DNA from: Myxococcales bacterium
GTDB taxonomy: Bacteria; Myxococcota_A; UBA9160; UBA4427
Length of the DNA stretch: 35,135 bases
Reading direction: 5' to 3'
NCBI GenBank assembly: GCA_012959865.1
Contig: DUCH01000087.1
Span: 1 to 35,135 of the forward strand
Position 1 is the stretch's first letter. Every line of letters starts with the position of its first letter. Under the pieces are notes generated by a model that saw only the letters and a list, made by a program, of their open reading frames with translations, had not been told where the DNA came from and did no database searches. The position numbers were made by a program, and so were the translations under genes. Positions 1-8,562 of this stretch are shown here, in pieces.

Positions 1-984
1 GTCGTCGGCCTCGTCGCATTTCCACGATTCCCCCGCCATGGCGAGATCGCCCTTCCAGCGGCCGTGTCCCCATTCGGGGTGCCCATAGCCGATGCCCTTC
101 ATGCGAAAGCAGAGCAGGGGATTCAATTCGATTTCCTCCTGGCGGCCATCCGAATGGTCGAGGACGAATTCGGCCCGGCTGACCCGGCGCGTCCCGGGCA
201 CAAATTCGAGTCGATGTGCGAGGGCGGCCACGGGCTGAGCGTTGGGATCCTCGATGCCGGGCAGATCGTCCGGGCTCGCGTAGGTAGGCATCACCATGCC
301 ATCCCAATGCCACGCCTTGCCGTAGTCATTCTCGAAGAGCCCGGCGTGGGTGCAGCGATTTTTCCAATGCAAGGGTGCCCAGAGAAAATAAACCTGGGGA
401 ACTCGCGTGGGCGGCGCACCGGGAGGAGCCGGATCGCCGACGGGGCGCACACCCCAAGAACGATCCTTCGTCCCGTACACCCGGTCGGGATTGATCTGCA
501 AGGACTGGCCCGCGTATCGAATTTCGCCCCGCCAAAAACCGAATTGATTGAAACGGGTGGCGTGCATCTGGATGCCGCTATCTCGAGCTGTTCGTTGGTG
601 CCCCTCGGCGAAACTCGCGGTTCGCGGGATCCAATCGAGTTGGCAGGCGATGCCGGTTTCGTTTTCGTCGAGGGTCACTCGGAGCGATTTCATCGGCTCG
701 AGAATATCGATCCGAAACGGCCCCACTTCGATTTCCGAGGGTTCCATGGGCGCCCGGCGCGAGGCATGGAAAGCATATTGCACCCCGTCGCGGACAAGGC
801 TGAACCCGCAATCCATGATGCCAAGGTTCGGGTACAGGGCCGCGCCGATTCCGAAATAGAATTCGCCATCTCCCGCGTAACCGTTGAACCAGTACCGATC
901 GTAGGCGTGGCGATCCGTGGTCGCGGGAATTCGAATGGGATCGGTGGTCTGGTGAATCGGGTAGTCGTCGAAGCGGGAAAGCAT
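1..984 (-). CDS. CrtC/AttH-like (DUF7064/7065-type) protein, partial
   Basis: The gene is open at the left window edge, and 328 codons are visible. The start is ATG at 984, preceded by AAGGAG about 7 bases upstream. The protein is rich in Trp, Tyr and Gly and has no signal peptide or membrane segment. A motif KDRSWGVRP lies near residues 173-181. Motifs of this kind occur in beta-rich lipocalin-like proteins related to hydroxyneurosporene synthase (CrtC) and AttH, which are often annotated as DUF7064/DUF7065 in genomes rich in lipid and steroid catabolism genes. That family assignment is from memory of motifs and is tentative. The catalytic role is unknown. It lies upstream of nothing visible on its own strand, so its operon partners may be outside the window. 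Confidence 0.75.
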   Translation of the reverse strand, partial: MLSRFDDYPIHQTTDPIRIPATTDRHAYDRYWFNGYAGDGEFYFGIGAALYPNLGIMDCGFSLVRDGVQYAFHASRRAPMEPSEIEVGPFRIDILEPMKSLRVTLDENETGIACQLDWIPRTASFAEGHQRTARDSGIQMHATRFNQFGFWRGEIRYAGQSLQINPDRVYGTKDRSWGVRPVGDPAPPGAPPTRVPQVYFLWAPLHWKNRCTHAGLFENDYGKAWHWDGMVMPTYASPDDLPGIEDPNAQPVAALAHRLEFVPGTRRVSRAEFVLDHSDGRQEEIELNPLLCFRMKGIGYGHPEWGHGRWKGDLAMAGESWKCDEADD

Positions 985-1174
985 GGGTTCACTCCTTCTC
1001 GTCAAATTTCGGACTCCCGGGATCGCAACCCGGCACCGGGCGGACACGCCAGTCCTCGAGGACCGGAGCCCGGACCCACGCCATCTGGAGAATCCTCAAT
1101 TCTAACAGACGAAAAACCGCGAGCCCTCGCCAGAGTAGAATCCGAGCGCACGTATTTTCTTCAACGCCAAGCAT

Positions 1175-1744
1175 CTAGCCCTGGGGATGGTAGGCCTGAT
1201 TGCGGGCGAGCCGCGGAGAGCTGATCGGCGGCGGCGGCCCCCGGCGACGTTGGGGCGGGCCCGTGAAGGAGACGACCACGCAGGGCATGGCGTCAAAGAT
1301 CCGGCGCGCTAAATAAAACGGACCCCACCAAGGCAGACCCAGCTTCCGATTGAGTCGCACCGCCCCCAAGAGGAAGCCGAATCGACGCCGGGGAAAACCC
1401 GGACGCAGGGACCAACGATCCACGAAGGCGAAAAGATGGGGGAGACGCTCTTCGCGGTCGCCAAGCACTCGGGCGCGGCCGGGAATATCAAAACCCAGCC
1501 CTCCCTCCACGGTATGAATTTGGACCTCGGGGTTTCGGGCTAGGCTCGCCACCCAATCCCGCTTACCCGGGAAACCCGAGAGCACCACTTCACCCCCGCC
1601 CGACCAACCGTACGTGGTTTCCAAAGTCCTCGGCGTTCCATCCCGGCGAGCGAAGGTTGTCCGCAGAGCGAAACTCTCGCCCAGGATGACTTTCAGGTCT
1701 TCGGGAATTTTGGGCGTTTCGGACATCTCGGGCATCTCGGGCAT
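1175..1744 (-). CDS. Deazaflavin-dependent nitroreductase-like split-barrel protein (DUF385-like)
   Basis: The product is 189 residues and fits the small split-barrel fold that binds F420 or flavin. The core includes TTFARRDGTPRTLETTYGW near residues 29-47 and DWVASLARNPEVQIHTVEGG further on. These match the pattern of DUF385 (deazaflavin-dependent nitroreductase) proteins, where a Thr/Arg-rich strand is followed by a W..NL..NP.V.V segment. The start is uncertain: the first residues are MPEMPEMSE, so three in-frame ATGs lie within 21 bases (1744, 1735, 1726) as part of a 9-bp repeat, and no strong ribosome binding site separates them. An in-frame extension to 1864 exists, but it looks non-coding. 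Cofactor choice (F420 or FMN) cannot be told from sequence. An LLM-type enzyme at 24178-25044 is a second possible F420 user. Confidence 0.8.
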   Translation of the reverse strand: MPEMPEMSETPKIPEDLKVILGESFALRTTFARRDGTPRTLETTYGWSGGGEVVLSGFPGKRDWVASLARNPEVQIHTVEGGLGFDIPGRARVLGDREERLPHLFAFVDRWSLRPGFPRRRFGFLLGAVRLNRKLGLPWWGPFYLARRIFDAMPCVVVSFTGPPQRRRGPPPPISSPRLARNQAYHPQG

Positions 1745-1908
1745 TGGGGAGCGAAGCCTAGCCGTGGTTGTAGCGGCCCGCCCCAGCCCGCCCCTCTTCG
1801 CGTCGAGGCCGAAAATCGGCCAGTGCTCGCGGTGGGCCCTCGAGTGCGCGAATCTCGGGGCCATTCAACGATGACCACTCGAGCGACGGGAAAGGAACTC
1901 GACTCCCC

Positions 1909-2529
1909 ATGGGCTTCTACGAAAATCGCATTCTCCCCATCATGATCAACAAGGCTTGCGCGGGCCCACCCATTCTCAAGCAGCGTCAAAAAGTCGTCCC
2001 TGCGGCCGAGGGACGAGTTCTGGAAGTGGGCATGGGTTCCGGGATCAACCTGCCCTTCTACGACCCCGAACGCGTGGAATTCGTTTGGGGTCTGGAACCC
2101 TCCGAGGGAATGCGAAGACTTGCTGGCGAGCGCATCGCGGCCGCGCCCTTCGAAGTCAAGCTGCTCGATCTCCCAGGAGAGTCTATTCCCCTCGATGACA
2201 AGAGCGTCGATACCGTGCTCCTCACTTTCACCCTGTGCACGATCTCGGACTTCAGGCAAGCCTTGGCCCAGATGCGAAGAGTGCTGAAGCCCGGGGGCAA
2301 GCTCCTCTTCTGCGAGCACGGCGAAGCTCCGGATGAGTCGGTTCGCAAATGGCAGAACCGCATCAATCCACTCTGGAAGAAGATCGCCGGCGGCTGCAAC
2401 CTGAACCGGCCCATTCCCCACTGCCTCGAGGAGGCGGGCTTCGCCATCGAGAACCTCGAAACCCTATATCTCCCCAACACCCCGCGGATCGCAGCGTTCA
2501 ACTACTGGGGCCACGCCAGCCTGGGTTGA
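1909..2529 (+). CDS. Class I SAM-dependent methyltransferase (type 11)
   Basis: The product is 206 residues. SAM-binding motif I is VLEVGMGSGIN at residues 37-47, with the acidic motif II in WGLEPSEGM, motif post-II in LDLPGESIPLDD, and motif IV/V in VDTVLLTFTLCTI. A later segment, RRVLKPGGKLLFCEHG, is typical of UbiE/METTL7-like small-molecule or lipid methyltransferases. A purine-rich stretch GGAAAGGA lies about 13 bases before the ATG, which is slightly long spacing. The gene is divergent from the deazaflavin-type gene and convergent with the cytochrome gene, so it is probably monocistronic. The substrate cannot be inferred. An N-terminal amphipathic stretch (FYENRILPIMINKAC) resembles METTL7-type proteins that sit at membranes. 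Confidence 0.88.
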   Translation: MGFYENRILPIMINKACAGPPILKQRQKVVPAAEGRVLEVGMGSGINLPFYDPERVEFVWGLEPSEGMRRLAGERIAAAPFEVKLLDLPGESIPLDDKSVDTVLLTFTLCTISDFRQALAQMRRVLKPGGKLLFCEHGEAPDESVRKWQNRINPLWKKIAGGCNLNRPIPHCLEEAGFAIENLETLYLPNTPRIAAFNYWGHASLG

Positions 2530-2615
2530 CGCAATTCGCCCCGAGTTATGCCGCACTTGGTGGCGGCACAAAGGTCAGCGATACGAAAGTCGCTGCCTCG
2601 ACGCGTTATCTTGCC

Positions 2616-2639
2616 GCGCTATCCGACGCGCTATCCGAC
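2616..2639. repeat. 12-bp perfect tandem duplication at a stop codon
   Basis: The unit GCGCTATCCGAC occurs twice back to back (2616-2627 and 2628-2639). The second copy contains the stop codon and last sense codons of the minus-strand cytochrome gene. The first copy therefore looks like a duplicate of the gene's 3' end. Confidence 0.9.
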
Positions 2640-5600
2640 CCGCTGCTGACGACGACGCTGCAGCCGTGCGAGACCGACGATTCCGGCCAAGAGCAAGACT
2701 CCCGCGCCGGGTTCGGGCGTTGGAGTCGGGTCGCAGGGATCGCCCAGGCCATCCATATCCGTATCGATTTGGTCGTTGTTCGCCAGTGCCGGGCAGTTGT
2801 CCGGGCTATCCAGGAAAAGATCGCGATCGCGATTCAATGCCATGCGCGTGCCCGAACCCGCCGGAACGCACGTGAAGGTTACGTCGGTGGACGCGGCGAG
2901 TGTTCGCAGAGCGGCCTCTGTGGTGGAAGTCCCATCGGAGGCATCGAAAGTCGCGCTCCCAGGGGCCCCACCCGTATAGAGCCAACCCATGGGTTCACCT
3001 GTGACCGTGGCCTTGGCGATCAGGTCACACTCGGTAACGACGCCCCCCAGGATCTCGGAGGTAAAGGGCGCGGCGGCGCGCTGGATGAGAAGGGCCAGTC
3101 GCGCATCGGTATCGGCATTGCTGCTGGATGAGAGGGTGATCTGTTGGCCAGTGATGGGCGGGAGATCCGAGTCGAAGACCAGCATGAAATCTTCCATCTC
3201 GGGAATCTGGACCGCGGGATTGTCGAAACCCGTGCCGTTGTTGAAGAGGTCGTTGAAGACCGAGGCGCGGAAGAAGCGAAACATGGTGTCTTCCGACCCG
3301 TCGTGCAGGAACCCGAAACCGCGAATCTGGTCGCCCTGGTGTGTGTGATCGCCTCCCGGCGTCTCGAATCCGGTGTCCGGGCTGCCGAACATACCGACCT
3401 TCTGATACATGTTGCGAAGATGGGCGACCTTGAAGATCTGGGTTTCGTTCTCGAAAGTGCCATTTGTACTGGTACCGAACCGGCCTAACGAAGCATTGAG
3501 TTCGTGACATCCATTGCAGGTAAAACCCTCTTCGGGGTTCGCAATGCCCGCAAGACCATTCAGCGCGGGGGTGTCCACCAAGCCGTCCGAGCGCCGGGGC
3601 CCGAAATAGAAATCAAAGCCTCCCTGCTGGGAGGGGGTCAGGGAGCCGTCGAGATTTCGCACGGGGTTGGGGCTCAGGGTCATCTTCAGGGCGAAGTCTG
3701 TGAAAGCTTGCATTTGGGTCGGCGTCAAGTTGCTCGATCGACCCAGAAGGCCGGAGAAGGCCACGATAAAATTATTGAACGAAATGTTCGTATCGGTGGC
3801 ATTGGTTCCCATCACGCCCGTGGAGCGATCCCCGCGCCAATGCATCGCGCCGCTATTGGGCAAGCCCTTCAGGGGCTGGGTGGTCATCGGGCCCTTCATG
3901 GGATGTATTTGGTGGTTGCCCGCGCCTCCATTGAGCAGCGAAATATCCGGCCCTCCCGCCAAGGCGAAGAAGGGGAAAAGAATCGAAAAATTGATGGGCA
4001 TCGGGTTATCCACCACCACGTCATCGGGGTTGCCCAGATCCCACGCCAGGTGGTCCATGTCGCCGAAAATATGGCAACTCGCGCAACTCTCAGCACCGTT
4101 GGCCGAAGTCGCGAGGGCGTCGTAGAGAAATGGACGTCCCGCCACGACGCTCGCCGACTCGGGGTTGTGCAGGAGAATATGGTGGGTTTCGGTCCGGGTC
4201 GCGGTATCGACGACCGAGACGCCATTATCGAATCGAGTGGCCACGTAGAGAGTCGAGCCGTCGGCCGAGAGCGCTAGCCCCGCTGGACCGCCGGCCGTCA
4301 GGCCTACATGATGCGTTTCTTGAGGAAGGGTCTGCACTTCCTTGGGAACGAAGGTGTCGGCCTCCAGGGCCGCGACATCGAAGATACCCACCTTGGCCGA
4401 ACTGAATGCCGCCAGGTAGAGAGTGGATGTCCCCGACTGGGAATCGTGATGAATCGCCATCTCGAGAGGCGTGGAAAGGCTCCGGGCTGCGAGCGTATTG
4501 TCGAAGGCCGGGTCGCTCGCCAAGACGGAAAAATCCGTGATGTGCTTGTTCAGGTGCCGCGCACCCGCGGTGGCATCGCTCGAAGTATTGGGGGCGGCGA
4601 TCACGGTAATCCTGGATTCCGCGATATGACCCTGGACGGTAGTCCCTCCGAGTATGCCCTCGCCCTCGAAGCGAACGTGGTTCTGCGCCTCGGTATTGCT
4701 GACATAGAGCGTTCCGTTGTTTGGATGAACCACCATGTTGAAAAGGGTCGTCCCCACATGGGTATGAAAAGCAACCTCAGCCAGCGAGTCGGCATCGATG
4801 GCGAAGACATCCTTATCGGGCAACGTAAAGCGGACGCCGTTGGTCCAATTCCGATTCTGTCCATCCCTGAACTGGCTACTGGCTTCATCCCATTTCACGA
4901 TTACGCCCACTTCCGGAGCCAGGATGCCCTCAACATTATTTGTTGGGCCCTGCATACCCCCCGGAACCTGCCCCGCCGGCAGACCACCGGGGCTGGTAAT
5001 TCCATCACCCCCGCACGCCGTGGTGCCAAAGCCGTCGCACACAACGCCTTCGGCCACCGTCGTCGTGCCATTGCCCGAGTGAAGAGCAGCCACGTAGACA
5101 TGGCTGCCGCTGGGGCTGACAGCCAAGGCACGCGGTGTGTCGGAGAAGAAGCTCAGGATCTCGAGTGGGGTACCGCCGAAATCGGCTCCCGGGGCATTGG
5201 CGTCGAACACCCAGACATCGTTGCGGCCGACTCCCGGGGTCGTGTATTCGGGATCGCCCGCGCCAGGAACACCCGAAATCGAAGCATCGGTGCGGTGCTG
5301 GCCACGATGGGCAGTACTGATGAAAACCCGAGGCCCAGTGGCTCCCGGAGGGTCGGCCACCACGATATCCCTGGGCTCATCACCCACCAGCAGCGTCCGG
5401 ACGACCCGCCCCGCACTCACGCTCACGATGCTCACGCTGTCCGACACGTGGTTGACCACCCAGGCCGTGTCGTCGTCCGTCGCCACCACGGCAACAGGCT
5501 CGAGACCCACGGGAATGGAAGTCACCGGGATGGGCTCGCCTCCCGCGCTCACGTCAAAGACCTCTAGATGCCCATCGGGAATATTCGTCACGAAGAGCAG

Positions 5601-5744
5601 GTTTCCGCTGGGTGACAACGTGATGGGACGCACCGCTCCGGATTCAAACAAAATCGAGTCGGTCTGCGCTTGCACGGACGCCGACAACGAAAACAAGGAA
5701 ATTGCAAGCCCGAGAAAGATCTGAACGGCGGCGCGGTGAATCAT
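2631..5744 (-). CDS. Secreted beta-propeller di-heme cytochrome (CcpA/MauG-like) with PEP-CTERM-like tail
   Basis: The product is 1037 residues. The start at 5744 is chosen because it opens a clear Sec signal peptide (MIHRAAVQIFLGLAISLF..., cleavage near SVQA-QT) and follows GAGGT. An upstream in-frame extension to 5885 lacks signal character. Residues 27-530 carry YVTN-type beta-propeller blades such as VTSIPVGLEPVAVVATDDD and GNLLFVTNIPDGHLEVFDV. Two haem c sites follow: CASCH at 554-558 and CNGCH at 743-747. Their spacing and context resemble di-haem peroxidase/MauG proteins. Near the C-terminus are a thrombospondin-3-like Asp-rich repeat (DNCPALANNDQIDTDMDGLG) and a tail PEPGAGVLLLAGIVGLARLQRRR, meaning a PEP motif, a hydrophobic helix and arginines. 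It is probably exported, haem-loaded and sorted to the envelope. The electron donor or substrate is unknown. Confidence 0.93.
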   Translation of the reverse strand: MIHRAAVQIFLGLAISLFSLSASVQAQTDSILFESGAVRPITLSPSGNLLFVTNIPDGHLEVFDVSAGGEPIPVTSIPVGLEPVAVVATDDDTAWVVNHVSDSVSIVSVSAGRVVRTLLVGDEPRDIVVADPPGATGPRVFISTAHRGQHRTDASISGVPGAGDPEYTTPGVGRNDVWVFDANAPGADFGGTPLEILSFFSDTPRALAVSPSGSHVYVAALHSGNGTTTVAEGVVCDGFGTTACGGDGITSPGGLPAGQVPGGMQGPTNNVEGILAPEVGVIVKWDEASSQFRDGQNRNWTNGVRFTLPDKDVFAIDADSLAEVAFHTHVGTTLFNMVVHPNNGTLYVSNTEAQNHVRFEGEGILGGTTVQGHIAESRITVIAAPNTSSDATAGARHLNKHITDFSVLASDPAFDNTLAARSLSTPLEMAIHHDSQSGTSTLYLAAFSSAKVGIFDVAALEADTFVPKEVQTLPQETHHVGLTAGGPAGLALSADGSTLYVATRFDNGVSVVDTATRTETHHILLHNPESASVVAGRPFLYDALATSANGAESCASCHIFGDMDHLAWDLGNPDDVVVDNPMPINFSILFPFFALAGGPDISLLNGGAGNHQIHPMKGPMTTQPLKGLPNSGAMHWRGDRSTGVMGTNATDTNISFNNFIVAFSGLLGRSSNLTPTQMQAFTDFALKMTLSPNPVRNLDGSLTPSQQGGFDFYFGPRRSDGLVDTPALNGLAGIANPEEGFTCNGCHELNASLGRFGTSTNGTFENETQIFKVAHLRNMYQKVGMFGSPDTGFETPGGDHTHQGDQIRGFGFLHDGSEDTMFRFFRASVFNDLFNNGTGFDNPAVQIPEMEDFMLVFDSDLPPITGQQITLSSSSNADTDARLALLIQRAAAPFTSEILGGVVTECDLIAKATVTGEPMGWLYTGGAPGSATFDASDGTSTTEAALRTLAASTDVTFTCVPAGSGTRMALNRDRDLFLDSPDNCPALANNDQIDTDMDGLGDPCDPTPTPEPGAGVLLLAGIVGLARLQRRRQQRVG

Positions 5745-6092
5745 GAGTCTACCTCTACCCGTTGGATACCCGTTGGAATGGGTTCGAGTTCGCGCGATGC
5801 AGTCGAGATAAGCAGATGCAGGAATCCCTTGTAGACCGGATTCACGTCTTGCTCCCCAATTCGCGCCAACGAGGCAGGATCTCATGAAAACGGTGAACTT
5901 TCAAGAGAAATGAGCCAGCGAGTTGCCTTCGACTTAAGACGAACCGGCACGAACCAAGCGAATCGGTCGCAACCCAATCGAAAGTCCGTTCTCTCCCCTC
6001 AACCAGGCCCATTGCGTCGAAAGAGAAAGGGGAAGGGAAAGGAGAATTATTTTCCCGTTATTGAACGAACCGACCCATTTCTTCATATTCCC
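5745..6092. other. Intergenic region with no supported gene
   Basis: These 348 bases lie between the cytochrome gene start and the stop codon of the acyl-CoA dehydrogenase, both on the minus strand. The region holds an 11-bp tandem duplication next to the cytochrome start, a purine-rich tract (about 6018-6042) and A+T-richer sequence around 6043-6105. A promoter for the cytochrome gene is expected here, but I could not identify convincing -35/-10 boxes. Reading frames crossing it on the plus strand run antisense into the dehydrogenase and have no gene-like features. Confidence 0.5.
5756..5777. repeat. 11-bp perfect tandem duplication in 5' leader
   Basis: TACCCGTTGGA occurs twice directly adjacent (5756-5766 and 5767-5777), 12 to 33 bases upstream of the cytochrome start codon. 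It lies in the presumed 5' untranslated leader just beyond the ribosome binding site. Confidence 0.9.
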
Positions 6093-7223
6093 TCAAAATT
6101 CGGGAAGGCCCTTTTCGGCTATACGCGCCCCGAGTTTTTCGAGTTGATGAGGCGCGGAGCCAAGTTCGTGCTCGATGCGCGTGGCCCAGATGAAGAACCT
6201 ATGAAGGGGATAGTCAACATCGATTCCGATTCCGCCATGCAGATGCTGGCACGCATAGGCGGAAAACTGGCCGCCCTCGGCCGCCCAATACTTGGCCACG
6301 GCCACGGCCTCGGAAGCTGGACGCTCCGCGCTGAGAAGCCATGCCGCTTCCCAGGCAGAGAGGCGAAGGGCCTCTACCATGATGAAGGCATCCGCGGCCC
6401 GCTGGTGGAAGGCCTGAAAACTGCCGATGGGCCGATCGAACTGCACTCGCTCCCGGCCGTACTCCGACGTCATCTCCAGGGCTCTTTCGCAGACCCCGAG
6501 TTGCATGGCGCAGCGAGCAGCGCTGGCGTGCTCTACGAGCCAACGAAGGCAATTTCGCCCATCCGCGCCGCCAAGCAGGTCGGACTCGGAGACTTCGACC
6601 CCGTCCAGAGCGAGATGGGCATGGGGCTGACGGTCGGAGCAGACCTGGGGCTCACACTTCACTCCGGGCGCCGCCATGTCCACCCAGGCGAGCACGATCC
6701 CCCCGCCTTCATCGGTCGCGGGCACCAGCACATGGCTCGCCTGCCCGCCCGCGGGCACCAGGGATTTCTCGCCCGAAAGGCGATAGCCGTTCTCGGTTGA
6801 CTTCGCCCGGGTACTCGGAGCCAGAGGGTCACTGGAATCCAGTTCGCAGAGAGCCGCACTGAGGATCAATTCGCCACTGGCCACCTTCGCCAGCCAAGCC
6901 TCCTTCTGTTCCGGAGTTCCGAAACGCGCCAGGGGCAGCGCCCCGAGCACCAAGGACGCATAGACGGGCACCGGCGCCACGCTTCGACCCACTTCCTGGC
7001 AGAGCAGGCAGAGGGCAAAGAAACCCAAGTCCATCCCGCCGAACTCTTCGGGTATCGCGACGCCGAGCAGATTGGTCTCGGCCAGCGCCGACCAGGTTTC
7101 CGCGTCGAAAACCGGATCGAGTGCCTCGATCTCCTTGAGACGATCATTGCCCAACTTATCCTCGAGAATCTTGCGGGCCAGTTCGGCCACTTCCCGATCT
7201 TCATCTGCGAACTGAAAATTCAT
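6093..7223 (-). CDS. Acyl-CoA dehydrogenase family protein, probably the non-catalytic partner
   Basis: The 376-residue product has the acyl-CoA dehydrogenase layout. It has an N-terminal helical domain with IPEEFGGMDLG, a beta domain with a short, degenerate version of the usual FAD/acyl signature (ILSAALCELDSSDPLAP), and a C-terminal helical domain with ERVQFDRPIGSFQAFHQRAAD and HLHGGIGIDVDYPLHRFF. The AGG AGC ribosome site lies about 8 bases before ATG 7223. The helix position that holds the catalytic Glu in isovaleryl-CoA dehydrogenase reads HASAARCAM, and the C-terminal YEGT-type Glu is also absent. Together with the dehydrogenase gene 50 bp upstream, this resembles the two-subunit acyl-CoA dehydrogenases known from mycobacterial steroid side-chain breakdown. 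That assignment is inference. The real substrate is unknown. Confidence 0.9.
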   Translation of the reverse strand: MNFQFADEDREVAELARKILEDKLGNDRLKEIEALDPVFDAETWSALAETNLLGVAIPEEFGGMDLGFFALCLLCQEVGRSVAPVPVYASLVLGALPLARFGTPEQKEAWLAKVASGELILSAALCELDSSDPLAPSTRAKSTENGYRLSGEKSLVPAGGQASHVLVPATDEGGGIVLAWVDMAAPGVKCEPQVCSDRQPHAHLALDGVEVSESDLLGGADGRNCLRWLVEHASAARCAMQLGVCERALEMTSEYGRERVQFDRPIGSFQAFHQRAADAFIMVEALRLSAWEAAWLLSAERPASEAVAVAKYWAAEGGQFSAYACQHLHGGIGIDVDYPLHRFFIWATRIEHELGSAPHQLEKLGARIAEKGLPEF

Positions 7224-7273
7224 TTTCCTGCTCCTGGATCCATACTCGGAGAACTCGCGGCAGGCTTCTCTGC

Positions 7274-8449
7274 CTAGCTCTTGTAATGCGGCAGGCCCAT
7301 GCCCGCCATGGCGATGATGTCGCGCTGAACCTCGTTGGTGCCGCCACCGAAGGTGAGAATCAAGCCATTGCGATAGCCGGACTCGATACGACCTTGAAGC
7401 ACAGCTCCCTGGCCATCCCCCCCAATATTGGCCCGGGCGCTGGTAATTTCCATCATCGCCCGATAGGCCTCGATGTTGAGTTCACTGCCAAAAACCTTGA
7501 CCGCGGAAGCAGCGGCCGGATGAGGATGACCTTCCTGAGCCGCCCAGGCCTGCTTCCAGTTCATCAATCGCACGACCTGCACTTTGGCGTAGACCCGCGC
7601 GAGATGGTGACGAACCCAGTTCTTGTCGATCACTCTTTGGCCATCCATCTCGGTCTCCCTAGCCCAAGCCACCACATCCCGCAGAGTCCGGCGGATTGGA
7701 CCCACGCTAGTGAGCGATATTCTCTCGTGGTTGAGTTGGCCCGTGATGAGCGACCAGCCATTGCCCTCACCCCCGATCAGAGCATCCAAAGGAACCCGGA
7801 CTCCATCGTAGAAGGTTGCGTTGGTCGTCACTCCGCCGACGGTCATGATTTTCTGCCGGGAGTACCCTTCGCTGGTCGTGGGAACCAAGAACATCGAAAG
7901 GCCCCGATGCTTCGGAGCATCAGGATCCGTTCGAGCGGCCAGCCAGATGTAATCCGAATAACCCGCAAGACTCGTCCACATCTTTTGCCCATTGATCACC
8001 CACTCGTCCCCGTCGCGGTGGGCCGTTGTCTGAAGCGACGCCAGGTCCGTTCCCGCCCCAGGCTCGGAATAACCAATGGCAAAGAAAATTTCACCGGCCA
8101 GAACCTTGGGCAGAATCTCTGCTTTTTGCTCATCGTTTCCATACCGCATGATGGTGGGACCAACGGTATTCAGGGTCAAAAAGGGCAATGGGAAACCGAC
8201 ACTCTGCACTTCATCGGCGAAAATAAATTGCTCCATGGGCGTTCTGCCCTGCCCGCCGTACTCACTTGGCCAACCCACTCCGAGCAATCCATCGCGCCCC
8301 ATGTTTTTCATGGCCGCTCGAAAGAGAGGGCCTCCGCCTTCGCCATCGCTTCGAAGTTCGGAAACGAGCGCTTCGCTCATCATTTCCTTGAAATAGATTC
8401 GGAGTTCGCCGCGGAATTTTTTCTGGTCTGATGTGAAGTCGAGTTCCAT
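7274..8449 (-). CDS. Acyl-CoA dehydrogenase, FadE type, probably the catalytic partner
   Basis: This is a 391-residue FAD-dependent dehydrogenase that would oxidise an acyl-CoA to its enoyl-CoA. GGAGAA precedes the ATG at 8449. The family signature GYSEPGAGTDLASLQTTA starts at residue 126, followed by NGQKMWTS and GGDGQGAVLQG. The usual C-terminal catalytic Glu (YEGTNE) is replaced: the sequence reads FGGGTNEVQRDIIA near 367-380. Glu242 in LNHERIS aligns by motif with the catalytic Glu of isovaleryl-CoA dehydrogenase, so this subunit can still be active. The downstream acyl-CoA dehydrogenase gene, 50 bp away on the same strand, lacks a Glu at both places. The two are therefore likely cotranscribed and form a mixed complex. 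A CoA-linked bulky or branched substrate is plausible but unproven. Confidence 0.93.
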   Translation of the reverse strand: MELDFTSDQKKFRGELRIYFKEMMSEALVSELRSDGEGGGPLFRAAMKNMGRDGLLGVGWPSEYGGQGRTPMEQFIFADEVQSVGFPLPFLTLNTVGPTIMRYGNDEQKAEILPKVLAGEIFFAIGYSEPGAGTDLASLQTTAHRDGDEWVINGQKMWTSLAGYSDYIWLAARTDPDAPKHRGLSMFLVPTTSEGYSRQKIMTVGGVTTNATFYDGVRVPLDALIGGEGNGWSLITGQLNHERISLTSVGPIRRTLRDVVAWARETEMDGQRVIDKNWVRHHLARVYAKVQVVRLMNWKQAWAAQEGHPHPAAASAVKVFGSELNIEAYRAMMEITSARANIGGDGQGAVLQGRIESGYRNGLILTFGGGTNEVQRDIIAMAGMGLPHYKS

Positions 8450-8562
8450 CGTCTATTCTCCGTGTCCCCATGGCCCGCCGTCTTCGGCCAATTATGCAAG
8501 CAGCCTATTCTAGAACCAAAGATTAGGAAGTAAAGCACTCTCCCTGGGAGCCAAATCTCCGA

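Noticed and set aside
64-1224. Plus-strand frame of 386 residues near the left edge
   Set aside because: It runs antisense to the CrtC/AttH-like gene, which has the better ribosome site and motif content.
4308-5567. Plus-strand frame of 419 residues opposite the cytochrome gene
   Set aside because: The minus strand has a signal peptide, propeller blades and two haem sites; this frame has none.
5745-5885. 47-residue N-terminal extension of the cytochrome
   Set aside because: Starting at 5744 gives a proper signal peptide and ribosome site; the extension would bury the signal.
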